64,000 nucleotides of DNA, from positions 1 to 64,000 of the forward strand of contig NZ_JAAIIJ010000016.1 in assembly GCF_012932445.1 (NCBI RefSeq), written 5' to 3'. Below the pieces are notes generated by a model that did no database searches, was not told where the DNA came from, and saw only the letters and a list, made by a program, of their open reading frames with translations. Below are positions 1 through 10,218 of this stretch, piece after piece (within the stretch, counting starts at the first letter, position 1; every line of letters begins with the position of its first letter). Source of the stretch: Bifidobacterium panos. Its GTDB lineage: Bacteria; Actinomycetota; Actinomycetes; Actinomycetales; Bifidobacteriaceae. Position numbers and translations under genes: made by a program.

Positions 1-83
1 CCGACGGCCCGTTGTCTCAGGATCAGCAGACTCAAGTCAAGACCACGCTGTCGCGCGGCCCGATGTTCTCCGAAGTTCGCTGA
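1..83 (+). CDS. C-terminal end of an unidentified protein (partial)
   Basis: The frame is open from the window edge to a TGA at 81-83 and encodes a tail ending in SRGPMFSEVR. The start lies outside the window. It stops 3 bases before the DUF3159 gene, so the two are probably co-transcribed. In actinobacteria the genes just upstream of DUF3159 usually encode a DUF3710 protein or a small OB-fold protein, but 26 residues are too few to decide which. Confidence 0.5.
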   Translation, partial: DGPLSQDQQTQVKTTLSRGPMFSEVR

Positions 84-86
84 TTC

Positions 87-824
87 ATGGGCAAAGTCAA
101 GCAACGAACTGGTCTGGGGGCGCTTGCCTCGGCCGGCTCCGACGACGATTTTTCCGTCATCGACGCCATCGGCGGGCCTCGCGGCGTCATCGAATCGATG
201 CTGCCGGGCGTGGTGTTCGTGGTGCTGTTCGTGGCGACCTCGAATCTCAATCTCACCATCGGTGTATCCGCTGTGCTGGCCGTCGTGCAGGTGATCGTCC
301 GGCTCATTCAACGACAGTCCGTCATGGGGGCGCTCAGCGGCCTGCTTGCGGTTGGCATCTGCCTGATTTGGGCATGGCACACGCATCAGGCGCGCGACTA
401 CTATATGTTCGGCTTCATCACCAATGCGGTGTATGCGGTGTTGCTGGGTGTTTCCCTGCTTGTCCGCATCCCCGCGCTGGGTGCAATCATCGAGTTCTTC
501 CGTCAGTTGCCCACCGAACATTTCAAGGCATGGCTTGACGGCTGGATGGGTGACAAGGAGCTGAAAAAGGCCTACACCACCATCACATGGCTGTGGCTGG
601 GACTGTTCCTGCTGCGCCTTGCCGTACAGGTGCCGCTGTATGTGACGAACCGTGTGGGTCTGCTTGGAGTGACCCGGTTGCTGATGGGCATTCCGTTCTG
701 GGCGCTGGCCATCTGGGTGAGCTATTTGGTGGTCGCCACGCCAATGCATCGACACAACACGCGCGTTCGCGCCGGTTCCGATGTTTCTGATGACGCCGCC
801 GACGACGACGGCGCGGGGGAGTGA
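87..824 (+). CDS. DUF3159 family membrane protein
   Basis: A 245-residue protein with about six hydrophobic segments between residues 40 and 215, a soluble N-terminus and a very acidic tail (Asp/Ala-rich from residue 230). The early Asp-Ala-Ile-Gly-Gly-Pro-Arg-Gly stretch followed by paired membrane helices fits the actinobacterial DUF3159 family, whose function is unknown. ATG 87 lies 3 bases after the preceding stop, and the stop is 6 bases before the RNA methyltransferase gene, so the block is an operon. Family assignment rests on motif and context recognition. No enzymatic role can be read from the sequence. Confidence 0.8.
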   Translation: MGKVKQRTGLGALASAGSDDDFSVIDAIGGPRGVIESMLPGVVFVVLFVATSNLNLTIGVSAVLAVVQVIVRLIQRQSVMGALSGLLAVGICLIWAWHTHQARDYYMFGFITNAVYAVLLGVSLLVRIPALGAIIEFFRQLPTEHFKAWLDGWMGDKELKKAYTTITWLWLGLFLLRLAVQVPLYVTNRVGLLGVTRLLMGIPFWALAIWVSYLVVATPMHRHNTRVRAGSDVSDDAADDDGAGE

Positions 825-830
825 AGTTGT

Positions 831-2093
831 ATGCAAGCTGAGGTTCGCATCGAGCGTTATGCCGATCAGGGGCGTTGCGTGGCCCATATCGACGGCCGTG
901 TGGTGTTCGTGCGTTTCGCCCTGCCCGGCGAGTTGGTGCGTATCGCACTCGACGAGCCGCACGACCGCGACGAACGCTTCTGGACGGGCGAAGTCATCGA
1001 GGTTCTTGAAGCGAGCGAAGATCGCGTCGAGCCGGCATGGCCTATGGCTGGTCCGGTGGCCTTCGGCGGCGGCGTGGGCGGTGCGGATCTGGTGCATGTC
1101 TCGCTGCCGGGGCAAATCAAATGGAAGGCCGTCACCGTCAGCGAACAGATGAGCCGTCTTGGTCACGTGGACGTGACGGTGCCGGTCGAGCGGGTGCCCG
1201 GCGACGAGGAGAGTAAAGGCTTCAACTGGCGGACTCGCATCGAGATGATAGCCGACGAGGAGGGGCGACCTTCGATGCGCCGCCGCGGCACGCATGTGCG
1301 TGTGCCGATCGACACCATGCCGCTCGCCACGCGCACGCTGCTGGGTGTGGCCGATGCAAACCATGTGTGGAGCGGCGGTTTTGAGCCCGGCTCGCAAATC
1401 CGCCTATCGGTCCCTGAACCCCGTTCTTCGGCGCCGAACAATCCCTCCAATTACGCCATTCTCGTCAACGGCGAGATAATCGCCGGTTCACGCCAACTCA
1501 CCGAGCAAGCCACGGTCGCCGGCCATGAATTCACCTACACGGTCGACGCAAACGGCTTCTGGCAAATGCACCGCGAAGCGCCCGTCATGCTCGCCAACCA
1601 TGTGATCGACTTGGTGCGCGACGAGCTGCAAGGCGCCGTCTCGGCCGTGATCTGGGATCTGTATTCCGGCTCCGGCCTGTTCACGCTGCCGCTGGCCGCG
1701 CTCGCCGCCAAACGCACGCACATGCTGAGCGTGGAAGGCGGCAGCGTCGCAGTCAAAAGCCAGCAGCGCAATCTTCGCGCGCTGGGGCTGAACGACGTGG
1801 ACGTGCGCTGCTCGGATGTCGCCCGCGCGCTGACCCGCGTCCCGGCGCATCTGTCCCGCCCGGACGTGGTGGTGCTCGACCCGCCCCGCGCCGGCGCACA
1901 TGCCAAAGTCTGCCGTCAAATCGCAGCCGCCGGCCCGCGTTCGATCATCTATATCGCCTGCGATCCGGCCAGTCTGGCCCGCGACACAGCCACCCTCGCC
2001 GAACTCGGCTACACGCTGGCCGACATCCGCGCCTACGACATCTACCCAATGACCCACCACGTCGAGACGGTAGCTTTGTTCCGTCTCGCATAG
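831..2093 (+). CDS. Class I SAM-dependent RNA methyltransferase (TrmA/RumA-type)
   Basis: A 420-residue member of the RNA m5U methyltransferase family. The N-terminal ~60 residues look like a TRAM RNA-binding domain. The C-terminal half is a Rossmann methyltransferase with a SAM-binding stretch (DLYSGSGLFTLPLA), the DPPRAG motif, and a Cys in YIACDPASLARD at residue 377 that matches the family nucleophile. The enzyme should methylate the C5 of a uridine in tRNA or rRNA, but the substrate cannot be decided. Four-cysteine iron-sulfur ligands typical of RumA are not evident. It sits 6 bases after the DUF3159 gene and is probably translated from the same transcript. Confidence 0.85.
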   Translation: MQAEVRIERYADQGRCVAHIDGRVVFVRFALPGELVRIALDEPHDRDERFWTGEVIEVLEASEDRVEPAWPMAGPVAFGGGVGGADLVHVSLPGQIKWKAVTVSEQMSRLGHVDVTVPVERVPGDEESKGFNWRTRIEMIADEEGRPSMRRRGTHVRVPIDTMPLATRTLLGVADANHVWSGGFEPGSQIRLSVPEPRSSAPNNPSNYAILVNGEIIAGSRQLTEQATVAGHEFTYTVDANGFWQMHREAPVMLANHVIDLVRDELQGAVSAVIWDLYSGSGLFTLPLAALAAKRTHMLSVEGGSVAVKSQQRNLRALGLNDVDVRCSDVARALTRVPAHLSRPDVVVLDPPRAGAHAKVCRQIAAAGPRSIIYIACDPASLARDTATLAELGYTLADIRAYDIYPMTHHVETVALFRLA

Positions 2094-2252
2094 CCATGTC
2101 AGGCGGGCGGAAGTGGCAGCCGCGCGGCTCTCCTGTGTTTCCTGCCTGTCTCGAATTGCGTTGAAACCCGATGCGGCAGATGCTGCAACACCGCCTGAGC
2201 CCAATAGCGAGTAGGGGGTAGGGATGGCCGGGAGAGCTGTGGGAGCATATAA

Positions 2253-2273
2253 GTCCGTATGGAGAATACGGAC
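2253..2273. promoter_or_regulatory. Inverted repeat upstream of the lipoprotein gene
   Basis: Perfect 8-bp arms GTCCGTAT and ATACGGAC around a 5-base loop, in the 216-base gap between the RNA methyltransferase and the lipoprotein gene. No T-run follows, so an operator is somewhat more likely than a terminator. The rest of the gap holds no recognisable gene. Confidence 0.4.
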
Positions 2274-2309
2274 ATTGCAGGTATGTTGTGTATGGTAAGG
2301 AGGTAGCAA

Positions 2310-2900
2310 ATGCTGTGGATACAACGCGATGTGTATAAAACGTTAAGGACGGTAAGCGCTGTGACGCTGGCCGCGTTGATGATGGCGGTGGCGGGATGCC
2401 ATCCGCACGATGTTGCGGTGGGCGACACCCATTCCAATCAGTCGTCTGTTGCCTCAAGCGGAGTGCAACGCGCTGATGTGATGGTAGGCGTGGTTGGCTT
2501 GGCTGATGCCACCACTGACAAGTTGCTGCTTGATGCCTACGCGGGCCAGGGTCTCAAAGCCTCGTATGTCTCGACGCGGGATACCGACGATCCGAACCAA
2601 ACCGCCCAACAGGGCGTGAAGGATCTGGTTGACCGTGTGGTGAGCGCCATCGTCATCGTCGGTTTGGATGCCACTGTCGATGAGCAAGGCTGGAATGAAG
2701 CGCTCCAGAAGGCGCGCGATGGCGGTATTCCCGTCATCTTGGTCGAGCCGCTCCACGCGCCTTCGGACGAACGGCTCTATGCCGCCACTTTCACCATTCG
2801 TGACGGTTCCATCAATGCGGCTGCTCTCGATAAGGGCACAATGAGTGTTATCAACGATGCCTCCCATAGCCGGCAAATTACGATAAGCGCCAGCTCGTAA
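2310..2900 (+). CDS. Small lipoprotein related to one lobe of periplasmic sugar-binding proteins
   Basis: A 196-residue protein. ATG 2310 is preceded by a strong AAGGAGG site. Residues 12-30 form a lipoprotein signal with a VAGC lipobox and Cys30 as the lipidated residue. The mature part resembles the N-terminal lobe of ABC sugar-binding or LacI-type domains: a VGVVGL strand, an SAIVIVGLDAT segment and a GIPVILVEP segment. Full binding proteins have about 330-400 residues and a second lobe, which is missing here. No permease or ATPase genes are adjacent. It could be a decayed binding protein or a stand-alone cell-surface sensor. Confidence 0.6.
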   Translation: MLWIQRDVYKTLRTVSAVTLAALMMAVAGCHPHDVAVGDTHSNQSSVASSGVQRADVMVGVVGLADATTDKLLLDAYAGQGLKASYVSTRDTDDPNQTAQQGVKDLVDRVVSAIVIVGLDATVDEQGWNEALQKARDGGIPVILVEPLHAPSDERLYAATFTIRDGSINAAALDKGTMSVINDASHSRQITISASS

Positions 2901-2917
2901 ATAACCAAATATGGGCG

Positions 2918-2959
2918 ATGCGGTCGGGTGTGCTGTGGTGATAGCGCGCCCGGCCGCAT
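2918..2959 (+). terminator. Hairpin after the lipoprotein gene
   Basis: Arms of 11 bases (ATGCGGTCGGG / CCCGGCCGCAT, one G-U pair) lie 18 bases after the lipoprotein stop. The trailing T content is poor, so it may be a weak terminator. Confidence 0.4.
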
Positions 2960-3008
2960 TCGCATTATCGAACCGGAAAGTTCATATGAAGGCGCTAGTG
3001 TGGGCAAC

Positions 3009-5471
3009 ATGAGCGCAACCGTATCCATGCCCGAAACCGCCGAACAAGGGCTAGACGCCAGCCAAATCGCCGCACGGGTGGAAAGCGGGCGGGTGAACCG
3101 CTCGCAAACTTCCACGTCACGCTCGATCAAAGACATCGTCCGCGCGAACGTGTTCACGCTCTTCAACGGGATCATATTCACAGCCATGGTACTGGTGCTT
3201 ATCACCGGATCATGGAAAGACGCCGTATTCGGCTTCGTCATCCTGGTCAATATGGCCATCGGCATCGTCACCGAGCTCAAGGCCAAGCGCACGCTTGACA
3301 GGCTGTCCATTCTCGTCGCGTCGAACTATGTGGTGCGCCGCGAGGGGCGCGACGTCGAAGTCGCGCATAACGACATCGTTCTGGACGATCTGCTGTGGAT
3401 TCGCTCCGGCGAACAGGTGCCCGCCGACGCGCTGATTGTCGAAACCTGGGGGCTGGAACTCGACGAATCCATGCTCACCGGCGAATCGCGCACCGTGCGC
3501 AAAGCTCCCGGAGAGCAGGTGTATTCCGGTTCCACCGCGATTTCAGGCATGGCCCTGGTCAAAGTCATCGCAGTGGGGGAGCACTCGTATGCGGCCACGC
3601 TGACGGCTCAGGCCAAGGTATACAAGAAAACCGTCTCCGACCTGAACAAGGGCATCAACACGATTCTGAAATTCATGACCTTCATCGTCGTGCCGCTGTG
3701 TGTGCTGCTCGTCTGGTCGCAGGTGCAAACCTTCGGCGGATGGGAGGCGGCGCTCGCCACCGGCAAATGGAGGCAGGCGACGGTTTCCGCCGTGGCCGGC
3801 GTGGTGGGCATGATTCCCGAAGGGCTGGTGTTGCTGACCTCGCTGAACTTCGCGGTGGCAGCCATGCGGCTCGCGCGCAAGAACACCTTGGTGCAGGAGT
3901 TGGAATCCGTCGAGACGCTCGCGCGCGTCGATTGCCTGAACCTCGACAAGACCGGCACCATCACCGACGGAGGCATTGCGCTGGGGCAGGTAGTGCCGTT
4001 GGATGGCAGCAGTGGCGAGACGGCCCAGCGCGCGGCCAAACAGGCATTGTTCGACCTGTCGAACGAGGGCCAACCAAACGGCACCGGCGCGGCCATTCTG
4101 GAGGGACTCGGCGAGCAAGGCTTCACTGCCGGTGCGGTGGATGCCCGCATTCCGTTCTCATCGGCGCGCAAATGGAGCTCGATCGTGTGCGGTTCCACCA
4201 CATGGATCATGGGCGCCCCCGAAGTGATCGTTTCGGCGCTGGACGGCGACCACGCCAGCCTGTTGGAGCAGGTCAATGCATACGCCGACGACGGCAATCG
4301 CGTGCTGTTGCTGGTCAAACACGACGGTGAGGTGCCTGGCGACTATGAGACGAACCCGCATCTCGACCCCAGCTCGACCCCTGTGGCGCTGGTGATGTGT
4401 TCCGAGCGCATCCGCACCGACGCCGAAGACACGCTCGCGTGGTTCCGCCAGCAGGGCGTGCGATGCCGCGTGATTTCCGGAGACAACCCCGTGACGGTTG
4501 GTGCCATCGCCCGCAAGGTCAAACTCACCGGCGAACGCGAGCCGGTGGCGATGGATGCCCGCGAATTGCCCGACGACATCAACGAACTGGCGCGCGTGCT
4601 CGAAGGCGTGGACGTGCTCGGTCGCGTATTGCCCAACCAGAAAAAGGCCATCGTCCAGGCTTTGCACACCCAGAACCATGTGGTGGCGATGACGGGCGAC
4701 GGCGTCAACGACGCCCTGGCCATCAAGGAAGCCGATCTTGGCATCGCCATGGGCAACGCCGCGCCGGCCACCAAGGCCATCGCCCAAGTGGTGCTGGTCG
4801 ATTCCAAGTTCTCCCACCTGCCCGACGTGGTGGCCCGAGGCCGTCAGGTCATGGCGAATATGGAACGAGTCGCCGGGCTGTTCTTGGTCAAGACGGTGTA
4901 TTCGGCGCTGATTGCGTTGGGTGTGGTGCTCACGCAGATTCCGTTCCCATACCAGCCTCGCCACATCACCTACATCGGCGCGCTCACCATCGGCATGCCG
5001 GCGTTCATTTTGGCCCTGGCGCCGAACACGCGCCGCTATATCCCGGGCTTTTTGAAGCGTGTGATCTATTTCGCCCTGCCAGGCGGCATCGCCACGGGAC
5101 TGTCGGTGTTGTGCGCCGCATGGTTCCTGCCGGGTGTCATGGGTTGGGATGTGCAGCGTTCGGACGCGCAACTGACCACCTTGCATGGCGTGGTCACCAT
5201 CATTCTATTCATGATGGGCATCTTCGTGCTGGCCCGCGTTGCCAGCCCGCTCAACAGTTGGCGCGGCATCTTGGTTGCCGCGTTCGCAGCGGCCGGTGTG
5301 TTAGGCGCCTGCATCCCGTTCGTGGCGAATTTCTTCGAGCTGATCATTCCCACCGGTGCCGTCCTGATTCCCACGCTGATCGCGCTCGCCGGCTCGGCCG
5401 TCTGCTTCGCGGTGTGTCTGGGAATCGCACATTGTCTCATATCGCAATCCGACACGCCAGGGGCGATGTAA
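3009..5471 (+). CDS. Cation-translocating P-type ATPase, CtpE/CaxP-like
   Basis: An 820-residue P-type ATPase of the plasma membrane. It has the LTGES loop of the actuator domain, the DKTGT phosphorylation motif with Asp at residue 313, and the MTGDGVNDALAIKEADLGIA hinge motif. N-terminal and C-terminal membrane helices are clear, and there is no N-terminal heavy-metal domain. Overall features recall mycobacterial CtpE and streptococcal CaxP, linked to calcium, so calcium is the best guess for the ion. The frame is open to 2928; ATG 3009 is chosen because the conserved region begins soon after, while GTG 3000 has a better-spaced GAAGG. It precedes aconitase by 66 bases with no visible functional link. 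Confidence 0.85.
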   Translation: MSATVSMPETAEQGLDASQIAARVESGRVNRSQTSTSRSIKDIVRANVFTLFNGIIFTAMVLVLITGSWKDAVFGFVILVNMAIGIVTELKAKRTLDRLSILVASNYVVRREGRDVEVAHNDIVLDDLLWIRSGEQVPADALIVETWGLELDESMLTGESRTVRKAPGEQVYSGSTAISGMALVKVIAVGEHSYAATLTAQAKVYKKTVSDLNKGINTILKFMTFIVVPLCVLLVWSQVQTFGGWEAALATGKWRQATVSAVAGVVGMIPEGLVLLTSLNFAVAAMRLARKNTLVQELESVETLARVDCLNLDKTGTITDGGIALGQVVPLDGSSGETAQRAAKQALFDLSNEGQPNGTGAAILEGLGEQGFTAGAVDARIPFSSARKWSSIVCGSTTWIMGAPEVIVSALDGDHASLLEQVNAYADDGNRVLLLVKHDGEVPGDYETNPHLDPSSTPVALVMCSERIRTDAEDTLAWFRQQGVRCRVISGDNPVTVGAIARKVKLTGEREPVAMDARELPDDINELARVLEGVDVLGRVLPNQKKAIVQALHTQNHVVAMTGDGVNDALAIKEADLGIAMGNAAPATKAIAQVVLVDSKFSHLPDVVARGRQVMANMERVAGLFLVKTVYSALIALGVVLTQIPFPYQPRHITYIGALTIGMPAFILALAPNTRRYIPGFLKRVIYFALPGGIATGLSVLCAAWFLPGVMGWDVQRSDAQLTTLHGVVTIILFMMGIFVLARVASPLNSWRGILVAAFAAAGVLGACIPFVANFFELIIPTGAVLIPTLIALAGSAVCFAVCLGIAHCLISQSDTPGAM

Positions 5472-5537
5472 CCTCCCCGTACCATGTCAAGCGGATAATC
5501 ACCCACGGACTAACCGCATCACCGTTTCGGAGGAATC

Positions 5538-8231
<2,694 letters not shown>

Positions 8232-8237
<6 letters not shown>

Positions 8238-8336
8238 TCGAAGGACGGAGCGTCGGCTGCGTTGCTCCTCGGTCGACGTACCTTCGTACGCCTTCCCTCG
8301 GTGCGCCTTGCCGCCGCACGCGTCCTTCGATTATTT
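8232..8336. repeat. Intergenic element with perfect 16-bp inverted ends
   Basis: AAATAATCGAAGGACG at 8232-8247 is matched by its exact reverse complement at 8321-8336, with 73 bases between. The left end overlaps the last codons of acnA. The unit could fold as a long RNA hairpin and serve as a 3' end structure, or be a small MITE-like repeat. No coding sequence is seen inside. Confidence 0.7.
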
Positions 8337-8359
8337 AACGGGTTAGGGCGGTGCGCCTT
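8265..8359. repeat. 95-bp direct repeat, copy 1
   Basis: This segment recurs at 8515-8609 with only a few substitutions. It includes the right end of the first inverted-repeat element and a tail ending in GTGCGCCTT. Confidence 0.8.
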
Positions 8360-8389
8360 GAAACCGCACGCATCTTTCGGCTATTTGTC

Positions 8390-8586
8390 AAATAATCGAA
8401 AGAAAGATGGAGCGTCGGCTGGGTCGAACCGTTAAGCAGACAGTCCAGTGGACTGTCTGTAGGTGAGGTGAGCGGGCGCGCTATTTTGCGCCCGCGAAGG
8501 CTGGCGTAAGCCAGCTCCTCGGTCGGCGTACCTTTGTACGCCTTCCCTCGGTGCGCCTTGCCACCGCACGCGTCCTTCGATTATTT
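8390..8586. repeat. Second inverted-repeat element with nested palindromes
   Basis: The ends AAATAATCGAA (8390-8400) and TTCGATTATTT (8576-8586) are complementary. Inside lie three more hairpins: 8437-8459 (10-bp arms CAGACAGTCC / GGACTGTCTG), 8472-8495 (8-bp GC arms) and 8501-8514 (CTGGC / GCCAG). The 523-base gap between acnA and the ATPase gene is mostly such material; no gene is visible in it. Confidence 0.65.
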
Positions 8587-8609
8587 AACGGGTTGGGGTA
8601 GTGCGCCTT
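8515..8609. repeat. 95-bp direct repeat, copy 2
   Basis: Second copy of 8265-8359, differing at a handful of positions and forming the right part of the 8390-8586 element. Confidence 0.8.
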
Positions 8610-8687
8610 TTTCTAGTTCCGTTTCAGACCTGCTGTTGCCGATTCCGTTGGATTGAAGGAACCATACGAGACCTCTTCGTATCAAGT

Positions 8688-8749
8688 CGGCGTAAAATCG
8701 AAACTTGAACCGGCGTAAAATCGAAACTCAATCCGGCGTAAAATCGAAA
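8688..8749. promoter_or_regulatory. Three 23-bp-spaced iterons before the DUF4143 ATPase gene
   Basis: The 16-base core CGGCGTAAAATCGAAA occurs at 8688-8703, 8711-8726 and 8734-8749, with starts exactly 23 bases apart. The last copy ends 11 bases before GTG 8761, so the array covers the expected promoter and leader. Regular spacing of about two helical turns suggests cooperative binding of a protein, perhaps the downstream product or an associated regulator. Confidence 0.75.
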
Positions 8750-8760
8750 GCGAGGTCATT

Positions 8761-10050
8761 GTGGGCGCTTTAACCCAGCAAGGATACCGTCCGCGAGTCG
8801 TGGATGCGAGGCTTGAAAAGCTATTGCATGCCTTCGGTGCCGTCGAAATCGTAGGACCGAAATGGTGTGGTAAAACATGGACCGCGTTGGCACATGCCGC
8901 CAGTGCGGATCGGCTGGATGACGCCGCCACTTACGCCGCTGCGCAGACCGATCCCAATCTTGTGCTCGCTGGTGAGGAACCGCATTTGGTGGACGAGTGG
9001 CAGGAGGTGCCCGCGGTATGGGATGCCTCGCGGCGTCATGTGGACGACAATGCCAATCGGAAAGGCCAGCTGATTCTCACTGGCTCAAGCCGACCAAAGG
9101 ACACGGATCTCATCCATCACAGCGGCACGGGGCGTATCGCCAGACTGCACATGCTGCCCATGAGTTTGGCCGAATCAGGCGACTCCACAGGTGAAGTGAG
9201 TCTCAAAGGTCTCTTTGATGGCGAATTCAAACCGGCACGACGGAATACGAGTGTCGCTGATGTGGCCCGCTGGTGTTGCCGAGGCGGGTGGCCGTCAAGC
9301 GTGGGGATGGACGACGAATTCGCTCTGGAAACCCCGTCCGACTACATTCGAAGCGTGCTGGAAACCAGCGTTCCTCGCCTCGGCCTCAATCCCGAGATCA
9401 TGCGTTCACTGATGAAAGCGTTGGCCGTGAACGTTGCGCAATCTCCCTCCTATGAGACCTTGGCGGGAGATATGGCCTATGGTGACGAGAGCCGCACGCC
9501 CAGCATTCCGACGGTGAAGAGATACATGGAAGAGCTCGGCCGTCTGTATCTTGTGCATGATTTGAGTGGCTGGGAGCCGCCATTGAGATCCAAAGCGCGT
9601 GTGCGCACCAAGCCGAAACGCTATCTGGCCGACCCATCGTTGGCGGCGGCGCTGGTCGGGGCCGCTCCGTCCGTGCTGGAACGCGATACGCAGACGTTGG
9701 GAAATCTATTTGAAACGTTGGTGGTGCGCGATCTTTGCGTCTACATGAGCGGCATGTCCGGTGCCGGCAATCGCATCTCATACTATCGCGATGAGAAAGG
9801 ACTGGAAGTTGATATTATCCTGGAGCTTTCCGACGGGCGTTGGGCTGCCGTTGAAGTCAAGCTCAGCGATTTGAAAGCCACTGACGCGAATGCCGCCAAA
9901 CTGCTCGCGTTCAAAGACAAGATTTGCGGCAATGCCATGTCCCAGGTTCGTCAGCCGGAGTTCATGGCCTTCGTCGTCGGCCGAGGCGAAATCGCCTATC
10001 AGCGCGAGGACGGCATTTTCGTCCTCCCCATCGCAACACTCGGTGCCTAG
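8761..10050 (+). CDS. AAA-type ATP-binding protein with DUF4143 domain
   Basis: A 429-residue protein. Residues 32-39 (GPKWCGKT) form the Walker A loop, and LVDEWQE near residue 80 the Walker B region. The C-terminal third, with VDIILELSDGRWAAVEVKL, is a restriction-endonuclease-like DUF4143 module with a possible E-x-K motif. Such proteins are numerous in bifidobacteria and anaerobes; their role is unproven, and defence or toxin-like functions have been suggested. GTG 8761 is the start, with GAGG just upstream. The gene stands alone behind the three iterons. Base composition is like the host genome, unlike the next gene. Confidence 0.85.
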   Translation: MGALTQQGYRPRVVDARLEKLLHAFGAVEIVGPKWCGKTWTALAHAASADRLDDAATYAAAQTDPNLVLAGEEPHLVDEWQEVPAVWDASRRHVDDNANRKGQLILTGSSRPKDTDLIHHSGTGRIARLHMLPMSLAESGDSTGEVSLKGLFDGEFKPARRNTSVADVARWCCRGGWPSSVGMDDEFALETPSDYIRSVLETSVPRLGLNPEIMRSLMKALAVNVAQSPSYETLAGDMAYGDESRTPSIPTVKRYMEELGRLYLVHDLSGWEPPLRSKARVRTKPKRYLADPSLAAALVGAAPSVLERDTQTLGNLFETLVVRDLCVYMSGMSGAGNRISYYRDEKGLEVDIILELSDGRWAAVEVKLSDLKATDANAAKLLAFKDKICGNAMSQVRQPEFMAFVVGRGEIAYQREDGIFVLPIATLGA

Positions 10051-10218
10051 CAGTGCATATGGCGCGAATACTTGTCACCTGCCTATCCCGAGCTACAGAT
10101 ATTTATTTGGACTAGCTGTAGGCGGCCTTATAGGTTTTAAGCCGCATTTCATCCATTGCAGGGGATATGCTCGTATCATTGTTTTGTGATATGTCCCGTA
10201 AAGCTTTGAGGTTGAGAG

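Noticed and set aside
8688..8749. Plasmid-type replication origin
   Set aside because: Iterons are present, but no Rep protein gene or A/T-rich melting region is adjacent, and flanks are chromosomal.
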